From NCBI GenBank assembly GCA_019418545.1, contig DYBQ01000021.1:14504-31333 (forward strand): a DNA stretch of 16,830 nucleotides. Reading direction: 5' to 3'. Position 1 is the stretch's first letter. The number at the start of each line of letters is the position of its first letter. This DNA is from Clostridiales bacterium. Its GTDB lineage: Bacteria; Bacillota; Clostridia; Oscillospirales; Acutalibacteraceae. Made by a program: the position numbers and the translations under genes. The notes below the pieces were generated by a model. The model searched no databases. It saw nothing but the letters and a program-made list of their open reading frames with translations, and was not told the DNA's origin. Positions 1-5,999 of this stretch are shown here, piece by piece.

Positions 1-420
1 CCGGAGCATCGGGAACAAGTCAATCAAGAGATAGCTGAAGCATTGTCAGAAATGCGTTATCAAAAGCGAGGGCATCAACATCTTTCCGTTCAAGATAAGC
101 TGGATATTTTGCTTGCGAATCGTGGAAAGGTTAGCGGCAGAGGAGCAGAGCTTGGTTATTGGATTGGATACCGAAGCGACGGGAAAGGAAAGGGCAAAGG
201 ATACGTTCGAGATTTAGATGATGAACTTGAACAATATGGGTTTATGGTATGGCTCCAAAGGGCTTTACAAAAGCAAGGCAAAAAGGCAGAGCTCGTTGTA
301 ATGAAAACGGGAGCAGAGATACCGTTTGGGTATGCATGGAAAGGTTCTCCGTATGAACGTCAGTATTCCAGAAAAGGTGAAATCAAAACCAGATTGGACG
401 ATTACCAACCACTAACATGA
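1..420 (+). CDS. Unknown protein, C-terminal part (5' end outside window)
   Basis: The frame is open from base 1 (PEHREQVNQEIAEAL...) to the TGA at 418-420, so the gene most likely starts outside the window. A TTG at 43 could act as a start but has no visible ribosome binding site. The 139 visible residues are mostly hydrophilic, with a helical N-terminal stretch, a Gly/Lys run (GKGKGKGY, near residue 61 of the visible part) and a basic C-terminus ending LDDYQPLT. I do not recognise the family. The gene converges on the repressor gene and shares the terminator at 421-448 with it. It could be the end of a larger phage or element protein; no function is proposed. Confidence 0.6.
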   Translation, partial: PEHREQVNQEIAEALSEMRYQKRGHQHLSVQDKLDILLANRGKVSGRGAELGYWIGYRSDGKGKGKGYVRDLDDELEQYGFMVWLQRALQKQGKKAELVVMKTGAEIPFGYAWKGSPYERQYSRKGEIKTRLDDYQPLT

Positions 421-448
421 AAACGGGGCGCTTTACTGCGCCCCGTTT
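421..448. terminator. Bidirectional Rho-independent terminator
   Basis: A perfect 11-bp inverted repeat (AAACGGGGCGC / GCGCCCCGTTT) surrounds a 6-base loop directly after the stop of the left gene. It lies 10 bases from the stop of the convergent repressor gene. T-rich ends lie on both sides (TTTAT rightward, TTTTCA leftward), so it can serve both genes. The very strong GC stem compensates for short U tracts. Confidence 0.85.
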
Positions 449-458
449 ATCATAGCAA

Positions 459-1247
459 TTATTCGTCAAATAGATAGTCGGGGAGTTCAATACGTTTTCC
501 AAGCAAGACTTTACCACACGCTCTCACAGAACTGCCGCTGTCTGCTGCAACGAAAACATTGAAATTCCGACGTTTCGGGTTTGCAGAGACCAGTATAAGA
601 TTGTCGTTGTCATCAACGTAGTATTGCTTACAATACATAGCTCCATCAACGCAGAAGATACCGATATCTCCTATCTGGAGCTTGGCGTCTTTTTTTACAT
701 AGACCATATCGCCATCATTGATATACGGATACATGCTATCACCCTGAATATCAACGGCATAATCGGCTTCGTCTGGAACAGAATTATTCACGAGCATCAT
801 TTCAAAATCAGCGCCATCAAGCGGAACATTGAATCCGGCGGCGGACGGAGAAGTATAATGCGGAATAAACCGTTCGCTTGGTGTAGGAAGCTCAACAACA
901 TTGGAAGAAGACTTCCTTTCTGCTTCTATACGCTGTTTTTCTACTCTACAAATTGTATCTACCGCTATTTTGCCGTGCTTATCAAGAGAGTTATAGTTGT
1001 TTAGCAGCGTCATTTCGCTGATAGAAAGAACGGGTTGGCTTACATTGGTAGTAACAGCCCCGACAAGACTGTCTATGGATATATTCAGGGATGTACTTAA
1101 CGCAATCAGCATATCCATCGTTGGCTTTCTGGTTCCACGCTCCCAATTTCCAATACATACAGTTGTTACTCCGATAGAAGAAGCGAGCTGCTGCTGTGTC
1201 ATATTCTTTTTTTCACGGAAATGTTTTAATCTATGTGCAAAGTCCAC
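459..1247 (-). CDS. LexA/CI-type phage repressor, XRE HTH plus S24 peptidase
   Basis: A transcriptional repressor of 262 residues that should hold the element in lysogeny and cleave itself on DNA damage. Residues about 4-62 form an XRE-type helix-turn-helix (MTQQQLASSIGV..., then IGNWERGTRKP). After a linker, residues about 135-262 form the S24 peptidase domain. It has a likely Ala-Gly cleavage site at 137-138 (SAAGF), nucleophile Ser171 (QGDSMYP) and general base Lys207 (MYCKQYY), 36 residues apart as is usual. I chose the GTG at 1247 because GGAGGG lies 7 bases upstream and the HTH follows at once. The frame stays open further upstream to 1496, but that extension is Cys-rich, crosses a promoter and a terminator-like hairpin, and looks non-coding. 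The gene points away from the rest of the window, as expected for a repressor. It is probably autoregulated from the promoter at 1341-1369. Confidence 0.93.
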   Translation of the reverse strand: MDFAHRLKHFREKKNMTQQQLASSIGVTTVCIGNWERGTRKPTMDMLIALSTSLNISIDSLVGAVTTNVSQPVLSISEMTLLNNYNSLDKHGKIAVDTICRVEKQRIEAERKSSSNVVELPTPSERFIPHYTSPSAAGFNVPLDGADFEMMLVNNSVPDEADYAVDIQGDSMYPYINDGDMVYVKKDAKLQIGDIGIFCVDGAMYCKQYYVDDNDNLILVSANPKRRNFNVFVAADSGSSVRACGKVLLGKRIELPDYLFDE

Positions 1248-1283
1248 GAGATGACCCTCCAAAAAAATGTTCGATGATTGCTG

Positions 1284-1312
1284 TTGACACCGGCGGTTGT
1301 TTGTGATAGCAT
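1284..1312 (+). promoter_or_regulatory. Candidate rightward promoter
   Basis: A perfect -35 TTGACA (1284-1289) is followed after 17 bases by TAGCAT (1307-1312), four of six matches to TATAAT. Transcription would start near 1319 and run rightward into the leader of the gene at 1560. The -10 is covered by the dyad TGATAgcatTATCA (1304-1317), a plausible repressor operator. No direct evidence of activity is available. Confidence 0.5.
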
Positions 1313-1317
1313 TATCA
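1304..1317. promoter_or_regulatory. Candidate repressor operator (dyad)
   Basis: TGATA-gcat-TATCA is a perfect 5-bp dyad lying over the -10 of the rightward promoter. Its right half extends to TATCAGCACAAC, which matches the intergenic motif TATCAACACAAT (8126-8137) at 10 of 12 positions. TGTCAACACAAA at 1364-1375 matches that motif equally well and overlaps the -35 of the leftward promoter. Binding by the adjacent repressor is inferred from position only. Confidence 0.35.
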
Positions 1318-1340
1318 GCACAACAACTGTTTGTAAACGT

Positions 1341-1369
1341 AGGATAACACAACCATCTGTTTTTGTCAA
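1341..1369 (-). promoter_or_regulatory. Candidate repressor promoter (leftward)
   Basis: On the minus strand a perfect TTGACA (1369-1364) is followed after 17 bases by TATCCT (1346-1341), four of six matches. The start would be near 1334, giving an 85-base leader before the repressor GTG at 1247. It faces the rightward promoter at 1284-1312, so the two transcripts would overlap for about 15 bases and the polymerases would collide. Confidence 0.55.
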
Positions 1370-1370
1370 C

Positions 1371-1406
1371 ACAAAGAAAGGCAGCCCGCCATAAAGACGG
1401 ACTGCC
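1371..1406 (-). terminator. Rho-independent terminator, minus strand
   Basis: On the minus strand the stem GGCAGTCCGTC / GGCGGGCTGCC pairs over 11 bp with two G-U pairs around a TTTAT loop, and is followed by TTTCTTTGT. On the plus strand the same positions give A-C mismatches and no U tract, so it works leftward only. It would separate the candidate small RNA from the repressor promoter. Confidence 0.65.
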
Positions 1407-1505
1407 CGGACGGTGTGCGTCGTGCATGAATACAAAAGGACACGGCGCACAATTGCACCTGTTTCTACAGGTGAGGACTACAGTGACACCACTCACTATA
1501 CTCCT
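1372..1505 (-). ncRNA. Candidate small structured RNA
   Basis: A transcript from the minus-strand promoter at 1512-1540 would begin near 1505 and end at the hairpin 1406-1380 plus its U tract, giving about 134 bases. It can fold AGTGA/TCACT, CACCTG-tagaaa-CAGGTG (a perfect 6-bp hairpin), an imperfect GTGCG..CGTG / CACG..CGCAC arm, and the terminator stem. It would be antisense to the leader of the rightward transcript and lies directly upstream of the repressor promoter. An alternative reading is a short leader with AGGAG (1505-1501) and GTG at 1496 that stays in frame with the repressor; the codons do not look protein-like. No RNA family is recognised. Confidence 0.4.
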
Positions 1506-1511
1506 GCCTGT

Positions 1512-1540
1512 AGTATACCACCGAGCTCGTCGTAAATCAA
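1512..1540 (-). promoter_or_regulatory. Extended -10 promoter, minus strand
   Basis: On the minus strand TTGATT (1540-1535) and TATACT (1517-1512) are 17 bases apart, and TGG precedes the -10, giving the extended TGnTATACT form. No protein gene on this strand begins directly downstream with a convincing start, so it is the best promoter for the candidate small RNA. Confidence 0.55.
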
Positions 1541-1559
1541 TGGAGGTTTTTGCTGCAGG

Positions 1560-1883
1560 ATGAAAAAGAAGTTATCAGTGAGAGAGTTGAAGAGGTACTG
1601 TGAGGAACACAAACCTCACTGCATTTATTTTAAGACGGAGAATCAGGCTTGGTATAGGACGTCTGACCCATGTAAGTTAGACATGGCCTTCTCAATTATG
1701 TTGATTTGCGAAAACCCAAACCTGATTTGCCTGAAGTCTTCTGGAAATACTCTGTCTTTTGACCGAGTAAAATCTATCGAAGTAGATACCGATGCGTCAA
1801 TACTCGGCACCGTTATCACGATTTTTTGTGGGGACTTTAATACTGCAGGGCATGATATTACATATAAGCTTGTTGTAGCCTAA
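1560..1883 (+). CDS. Unknown protein, 107 aa
   Basis: A soluble protein of 107 residues that I do not recognise. The N-terminus is basic (MKKKLSVRELKRYCEEH) and probably helical. The rest alternates short beta-like hydrophobic stretches (IMLICENPNLICL, GTVITIFCG) with polar segments, and there are five cysteines without a clear metal-binding pattern. No signal peptide or membrane segment is seen. The ATG at 1560 has GGAGG at 1542-1546, which is 13 bases away and longer than ideal; no better start is in frame because a TAA lies at 1533. It is the first gene to the right of the repressor, where phages often keep small regulators, but it has no visible DNA-binding motif. It ends 98 bases before the toxin gene, which has its own promoter. 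Confidence 0.65.
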   Translation: MKKKLSVRELKRYCEEHKPHCIYFKTENQAWYRTSDPCKLDMAFSIMLICENPNLICLKSSGNTLSFDRVKSIEVDTDASILGTVITIFCGDFNTAGHDITYKLVVA

Positions 1884-1914
1884 AAATTTTTCGCGTGTTG
1901 TTCATTTAATTGAG

Positions 1915-1943
1915 TTGACATGGGAAGCGAATCATGCTATACT
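1915..1943 (+). promoter_or_regulatory. Near-consensus promoter of the toxin gene
   Basis: TTGACA (1915-1920), a 17-base spacer and TATACT (1938-1943), with TG at 1935-1936 giving an extended -10. This is the best promoter in the window. The start is expected near 1950, inside the motif TATCAACATAAT (1949-1960). A small dyad ATACT-cca-AGTAT (1939-1951) covers the -10 and could be an operator. Confidence 0.8.
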
Positions 1944-1948
1944 CCAAG

Positions 1949-1960
1949 TATCAACATAAT
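1949..1960 (+). promoter_or_regulatory. Intergenic motif TATCAACATAAT, copy 1
   Basis: This 12-base word sits at the expected transcription start of the mazF-like gene. The identical word lies at 4228-4239, and an 11 of 12 match lies at 8126-8137, each time in the short gap before an operon or gene start. It may be a regulator site; the function is inferred. Confidence 0.3.
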
Positions 1961-1981
1961 TGTATCGAAGGAGTTATAGCG

Positions 1982-2416
1982 GTGAGTTTTCAAAGAAACG
2001 GGAAAACCCCACAAATCGGAGAAGTATACCTAATGAAGTTCAGCGGCAGCGGCAGTGAGCAGGTCGGATGGCGTCCTGGTCTCGTATTCCAGAATAATGT
2101 TGGTAACTCGCACAGCCCCAATGTTATTGCCCTTCCTCTCACCAGCTCGATAAAGAAAGCGTCGCAGCCCACACATGTATTTATCAAAGCATCCGATGCT
2201 GGCCTCAAAAAAGATAGCATGGTACTATGCGAGAATCCGCAGCGTATGTCCAAGGACAACTTAGGAAAGTATCTTGGCAAGCTGTCAGATGCCTGCATGC
2301 GTAAGGTTGCGGAGGCAAACCTTCTTGCCTCCGGTGCCATTTCCTATCTGGATGTGGTTTCTCTGGTCACGGCATGGACGAAGGCCGTTGAGTTAAATGC
2401 CGTTACATCAGCGTAA
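1982..2416 (+). CDS. MazF/PemK-like endoribonuclease toxin
   Basis: A 144-residue MazF/PemK-type protein, a family of sequence-specific mRNA-cutting toxins. The fold signature runs from GEVYLMKF (residues 13-20) through WRPGLVFQNNVGN (30-42), PNVIALPLTSSIKK (46-59), PTHVFI (63-68), LCENPQRMSK (82-91) to LGKLSDACMRKVAEANL (98-114). Arg31 and Thr54 stand where MazF has its catalytic Arg and Thr. I chose the GTG at 1982 because AAGGAG ends 8 bases upstream; the upstream ATG at 1934 lies inside the promoter. The C-terminal 25 residues extend past the usual MazF core. No antitoxin gene is obvious: the 107-aa gene upstream is not a recognised antitoxin and the toxin has its own promoter. It may be a growth-inhibiting or exclusion factor of the element. 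Confidence 0.85.
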   Translation: MSFQRNGKTPQIGEVYLMKFSGSGSEQVGWRPGLVFQNNVGNSHSPNVIALPLTSSIKKASQPTHVFIKASDAGLKKDSMVLCENPQRMSKDNLGKYLGKLSDACMRKVAEANLLASGAISYLDVVSLVTAWTKAVELNAVTSA

Positions 2417-2442
2417 CGCTACATATCTGTAGGAGGTTTGCG

Positions 2443-3393
2443 ATGTATAACGATGATTTGAAAAAGCGGTTTGTCCGTGACTATACGGGCAGTTTGAATA
2501 CCGCCAACGTAGCTGCCACCGTATTCAATGCAGTTGAGAAGTATGAGACAGAATGGAATGCGGATTTATGCACCAGAAGCACAGAAGAGCTTCAGCCGGT
2601 TATTGATGAGATTGTCGGACTGCGTTCCAGAAGCAAGTGGATGACGCTCACGATTCTCAAAGAGTACGTCAAGTGGTGCATCGCCATGAAAGTTCCCGGC
2701 GCTTGTGACGGAATACTCCATATCGAAGCAGTTGGGCTGGATAAAATTCGCCATCAGATGGTGTCCAGCCCCCTACATCTTCAGCGTTTTATGGATTCGA
2801 TTTTTGACCCAGAGGGCGATGAAACAATAGACAATATCTATCGATGCTATTTTTGGATGGCATATGGCGGCATAGATGAGGATGATACGATTCTCATACG
2901 GAATGAAGATGTGGATTTTTCGGAGATGATTATTCGATATAAGACGATAAGTGTTCCGATTTATCGCGAAGCACTCCCGGCTTTTCGAAATGCTGTCAAT
3001 CTGACAAGTTTTGTCTATAAACATCCCAACTATTCCAAGACTATTCGCCGTGATAGAGTCCCAGGCGATACGATTATGCGTGGTATCAAAGCTGTAACAA
3101 AGACCTTCACAATGCGTGCTACACTGTCCAAGCGGAATATCAAAGCAGTTGAGGAAGGGAAGGCCGACATGCAGCTCAGCTTTTACCGAGTCAGGATGTC
3201 AGGACTTTTCTATCGTATATACGAGATGGAACGAGCCGGCATTGCTCCGAGTTTTTCTGACGCTGCGCTGCGGGTTATGGATGGGAAGACATATTCCTTG
3301 AAGGGGAGAGAAAAAATCGAGCATAAGCAAAACAGGATTGAGCGGGATTACATGGAAGATTATCAGCGATGGAAACTTGCGTTTTCTATCTGA
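2443..3393 (+). CDS. Degenerate tyrosine-recombinase-like protein
   Basis: A 316-residue protein whose layout resembles a phage integrase. It has a helical N-terminal region (about 1-105, with SKWMTLTILKEYVKWCI like a core-binding domain). The second domain has YRCYFWMAYGGIDEDDTI (133-150), where integrases carry the TGLRxxEL box, then LIRNEDVDFSEMIIRY (151-166), typical of the following beta hairpin, and VPIYREALPAF. SFYRVRMSG (246-254) occupies the place of the HxLR(H/S) box. The first catalytic Arg is not in place (GGID), and the best nucleophile candidates are Tyr303 and Tyr307 near the C-terminus. It is therefore either an inactive DNA-binding relative or a divergent recombinase. AGGAGG lies 6 bases before the ATG. 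It follows the toxin by 26 bases. An unrelated helical protein remains possible. Confidence 0.45.
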   Translation: MYNDDLKKRFVRDYTGSLNTANVAATVFNAVEKYETEWNADLCTRSTEELQPVIDEIVGLRSRSKWMTLTILKEYVKWCIAMKVPGACDGILHIEAVGLDKIRHQMVSSPLHLQRFMDSIFDPEGDETIDNIYRCYFWMAYGGIDEDDTILIRNEDVDFSEMIIRYKTISVPIYREALPAFRNAVNLTSFVYKHPNYSKTIRRDRVPGDTIMRGIKAVTKTFTMRATLSKRNIKAVEEGKADMQLSFYRVRMSGLFYRIYEMERAGIAPSFSDAALRVMDGKTYSLKGREKIEHKQNRIERDYMEDYQRWKLAFSI

Positions 3394-3402
3394 GAGGTGA
3401 AT

Positions 3403-4173
3403 ATGGTGTTTGGTATCTACAAAAGGAAGAAGTCCCTCATTTTTTTGATATGCGTGGTTTTCATAGTCTGTTTCCTAACTGCATGTAATAGCTCTCCACA
3501 AGAAACTGTAGGAGAAACTCCATCCAACACTTCTTCCACATCTCCCCAAATCGAGGTCGTTTTGGATATTCCGGAAGACTTTTTAGATTTCCAAAATTAT
3601 ATTGGGGAGGATATTTCTCTGTTCGGCATGGAGGAAGGGTTTGAAGAATACGATTGCGGTACGAGTTCTCTGTACGGGCATGAAGGAACAGTAACAGTAT
3701 GTGTTGGATGGGATGGCACAACGATAACCCGTGCCGTTCTTACTTTGAATAGTGAAGAAAACTTCAAAGGAGAAGAATACGACGAGGTTAGCGATAAATT
3801 GGTTGATATGTTCGGAGATGTTTCGCTCGATTATGGCGGTATAACAGTTTTTTCTGGGTTAACAGAATATGATTTTTCTCTATGGAGAAAAGGAATCGCA
3901 TCTATTTATTGGAATGATGAAAACAGAGAGGCATATGAAGATAAAAATCCGAACGCTGGGGAATCCAACTCCGATAAAATCCAAAATACACAAGTCCCTC
4001 CCGCTATTGGTATGACCGCCGCGCAAGTCAGAGCATCCACCTGGGGAGAGCCATCAGACATCAATCGGACAACCACGCGATATGGCGTATCAGAACAATG
4101 GGTTTATAGGTCAGGTTCAGAAACTAAATACATTTATCTTGATGACGGTATTGTAACGGCAATCCAAGAATGA
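3403..4173 (+). CDS. Secreted lipoprotein with BamE/SmpA-like C-terminal domain
   Basis: A 256-residue membrane-anchored lipoprotein. Residues 7-10 are basic (KRKK), 12-25 hydrophobic, and LTAC (25-28) is a clear lipobox with Cys28 as the lipid site. A Ser/Thr/Pro linker follows, then an acidic middle part (about 50-180) that I do not recognise. The C-terminal part (about 200-256: IGMTAAQVRASTWGEP, SEQWVYR, YIYLDDGIVTAIQE) resembles small SmpA/BamE-type domains of Gram-positive lipoproteins. The ATG at 3403 has AGAGG 5 bases upstream; a GTG at 3397 lies inside that site. It starts 9 bases after the recombinase-like gene and ends before a strong terminator, so it is the last gene of this block. 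A surface role such as exclusion of other phages is only a guess. Confidence 0.8.
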   Translation: MVFGIYKRKKSLIFLICVVFIVCFLTACNSSPQETVGETPSNTSSTSPQIEVVLDIPEDFLDFQNYIGEDISLFGMEEGFEEYDCGTSSLYGHEGTVTVCVGWDGTTITRAVLTLNSEENFKGEEYDEVSDKLVDMFGDVSLDYGGITVFSGLTEYDFSLWRKGIASIYWNDENREAYEDKNPNAGESNSDKIQNTQVPPAIGMTAAQVRASTWGEPSDINRTTTRYGVSEQWVYRSGSETKYIYLDDGIVTAIQE

Positions 4174-4192
4174 TGAGAGTTGGTATTGCAAT

Positions 4193-4220
4193 AAAAGGAA
4201 CTCGGAATCGGGTTCTTTTT
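4193..4220 (+). terminator. Rho-independent terminator
   Basis: A 12-bp stem with two G-U pairs (AAAAGGAACTCG / CGGGTTCTTTTT) around a GAAT loop, with a T run at its end. It closes the repressor-side block 20 bases after the lipoprotein stop. Confidence 0.9.
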
Positions 4221-4227
4221 ATTACCA

Positions 4228-4239
4228 TATCAACATAAT
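4228..4239 (+). promoter_or_regulatory. Intergenic motif TATCAACATAAT, copy 2
   Basis: An identical copy of the word at 1949-1960, placed between the terminator and the first gene of the replication operon. An AT-rich TAAAAT (4239-4244) follows, but I see no convincing -35, so the operon's promoter is not defined. Confidence 0.3.
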
Positions 4240-4318
4240 AAAATAAACTACAACGCCGCAAGGCTTTGTATAAATTTATGGGGCGGTATTTTCGTTCCGG
4301 GAAGAAAGGTGATGTGCA

Positions 4319-4906
4319 TTGTGCAATGAGGATTTTGTGAACGACCCCAGAGATGCGTTTCTCGAAATCTACCAGAGCAAAATCAAGCGTGCAGGTTCTG
4401 AGGAACTTCTGGAGTGGTTGACCTCTTCGGATTTTTTCACTGCGCCTGCATCAACAAGGTACCACGGCTCATTTGAAGGCGGATTAGTCACACATTCTGT
4501 GAACGTATACCGCTGTTTGGCAGAAGAACTGGAGCTTTCGGGCTTGTCTGACGCCTACACAGAGGAGACAGTAGCACTTGTTTCGTTACTTCACGATGTG
4601 TGTAAGGCTAACTTCTACAAGAAGGGAACCAGAAATGTCAAGGAGAATGGTCAGTGGGTAACAAAAGAAGTTTTTGAGATTGACGAGAAGTTCCCGTGTG
4701 GGCATGGTGAAAAATCAGTTATTATTCTTCAGAACTTCATCCATTTATCAGCGGAAGAAATCTTTGCAATCAGAGCGCATATGGGTGGGTTTGATACCTC
4801 TGTGAAAGGTGGCGATTACTTCATCGGTAAGATTTTTGAGAAGAGTAAGCTTGCGCTCCTGCTCCATGTAGCAGATATGAAAGCAACTTATTTATTGGAG
4901 GGTTGA
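4319..4906 (+). CDS. HD-domain phosphohydrolase
   Basis: A 195-residue HD-superfamily protein. Likely metal ligands are His59 in GGLVTHSVNV, His92-Asp93 in SLLHDVCK, His129 in CGHGEKS, His154 in IRAHMGG and Asp186 in LLHVADMKA. The order matches HD proteins of the YhaM type, which act on nucleic acid or nucleotides; the substrate here cannot be read. The TTG at 4319 has AAAGG 9 bases upstream; a GTG at 4337 with GAGGA 4 bases upstream is the alternative. An ATG at 4312 opens only a five-codon frame. It is the first gene of the replication operon and ends 1 base before the ERF gene, which suggests coupled translation and a role in recombination or nucleotide control. Confidence 0.85.
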   Translation: MCNEDFVNDPRDAFLEIYQSKIKRAGSEELLEWLTSSDFFTAPASTRYHGSFEGGLVTHSVNVYRCLAEELELSGLSDAYTEETVALVSLLHDVCKANFYKKGTRNVKENGQWVTKEVFEIDEKFPCGHGEKSVIILQNFIHLSAEEIFAIRAHMGGFDTSVKGGDYFIGKIFEKSKLALLLHVADMKATYLLEG

Positions 4907-4907
4907 T

Positions 4908-5606
4908 ATGGCAGAACAGAATCTGAATATCTATCAGAAGCTTGCTAAGATTCGCAAGCAGGTGGAGGTTATCCAGCGCAATAAAAAAGGTTATGGATAC
5001 ACCTACGTTAGTGAGGATGAAATCCTTGCAAAGATTTCAGGGTTCATGGATAAATACAGTTTATCTCTGATTCCCAGCGTCATACATAGTAGCGCAGTTG
5101 TCACTCCATACCATACAAAGAAGACCAAGTCAACTAACAAAGGCGAAATCTATGAGGAGAATGTCAACGAGGTTCTCGTAAGTGCAGACATGGTCTTTAC
5201 ATGGGTAAATAATGAGAACCCAGACGAGAGGGTCGATGTTCCGTGGATTTTGGTGGGGCATCAAAGTGACGGTTCACAGAGCTTTGGGTCAGGATTAAGC
5301 TATGCAATGCGGTATTTTTTGCTTAAGTTTTTCAACATTGCAACACCGGATGACGACCCGGACAAATGGAGGAGCAAGCAGAAGGCTGCAGGGGCAGCAG
5401 AAGATAAGATGATTGCAGAAGAAATCATCGCCAGCTTCGACACAATGGTTAAGGAGTTCTTAGCAAGTAACCAGGATAAGACTGAAGAGGTCAAAAAGTT
5501 TGTTGCCAAGTATGTAAAGGGCGGAAACTATTTCGCAATCACAGAGTCAGTTCTTGCCTCGAAACTTCTTGCTGACTTCAAAGAAACTTTTAAGATTAAG
5601 GAGTGA
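4908..5606 (+). CDS. erf: ERF-family single-strand annealing protein
   Basis: A 232-residue phage recombinase of the ERF family, which pairs complementary single strands. The family core is clear: NIYQKLAKIRKQVEVIQRNKKG near the start, GYTYVSEDEILAKI (residues about 25-38), the MDKYSLSLIP segment, and the conserved GSGLSYAMRYFLLKFFNIATPDDDP (about 127-151). The C-terminal 75 residues are charged and variable, as usual. The ATG follows GGAGGG by 5 bases. The next gene is SSB-like, and annealing proteins and SSB typically act together. A RecB/Cas4-type nuclease follows, which could supply the single-stranded ends the ERF protein needs. Confidence 0.92.
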   Translation: MAEQNLNIYQKLAKIRKQVEVIQRNKKGYGYTYVSEDEILAKISGFMDKYSLSLIPSVIHSSAVVTPYHTKKTKSTNKGEIYEENVNEVLVSADMVFTWVNNENPDERVDVPWILVGHQSDGSQSFGSGLSYAMRYFLLKFFNIATPDDDPDKWRSKQKAAGAAEDKMIAEEIIASFDTMVKEFLASNQDKTEEVKKFVAKYVKGGNYFAITESVLASKLLADFKETFKIKE

Positions 5607-5612
5607 TGAATA

Positions 5613-5987
5613 ATGGGATTTCGCACAGGTGCTTACGCTAAGGTATGGGAAGTGACCCCTATGAGCGATACCAGCACGAAAGTACGGATGTCTGTCAGCC
5701 GTAAAAATAAGCAGACCGGTGAATATGAGCAGGATTTTTCCGGGTTTGTACTTTGCATCGGTACCGCCGCAGCCCGGAAAGCTATGCAATTACATGAGGG
5801 CTCCCGAATTAAGATTGGCGATTGCGATGTGACGACAAAATACGATTCGCAGAAGAAGATTACATATACAAACTTTAAGATGTTCTCCTTTGAAGATGCA
5901 GACGGTGGAGATACATCGACAGACGTTACCGACCCGCAGCCAGAGGTTGGCGACGGTGAACTTGATGATAACCGGCTCCCGTTTTAA
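5613..5987 (+). CDS. SSB-like single-stranded DNA-binding protein
   Basis: A 124-residue protein. The first 90 residues alternate beta-like strands (YAKVWEVTP, TKVRMSVSRKN, FSGFVLCIG, SRIKIGDCDVTTKY, ITYTNFKMFSF), fitting an OB fold. The rest is an acidic disordered tail ending DDNRLPF, very close to the DDxxPF tip by which SSB proteins recruit partners. Overall identity to cellular SSB is low by eye, so the tail and the position between erf and the nuclease gene carry the call. AAGGAG lies 9 bases before the ATG. It probably coats single-stranded DNA during replication and hands it to ERF. Confidence 0.82.
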   Translation: MGFRTGAYAKVWEVTPMSDTSTKVRMSVSRKNKQTGEYEQDFSGFVLCIGTAAARKAMQLHEGSRIKIGDCDVTTKYDSQKKITYTNFKMFSFEDADGGDTSTDVTDPQPEVGDGELDDNRLPF

Positions 5988-5999
5988 GGCGGTCTGCCT

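Noticed and set aside
1248..1496. Upstream extension of the repressor frame to a GTG at 1496 with AGGAG before it
   Set aside because: The 83 extra residues are Cys-rich and unlike any domain, cross a promoter and a terminator hairpin, and the GTG at 1247 has a better site directly before the HTH.
1363..1563. 66-aa plus-strand frame ending in ATGA overlap with the gene at 1560
   Set aside because: No ribosome binding site at its start, low-complexity-free but unprotein-like composition, and it crosses the structured stretch.
4239..4274. TAAAAT and TGTATAAA as -10 elements of the replication operon
   Set aside because: Neither has a recognisable -35 at 16-18 bases; the promoter of this operon stays undefined.
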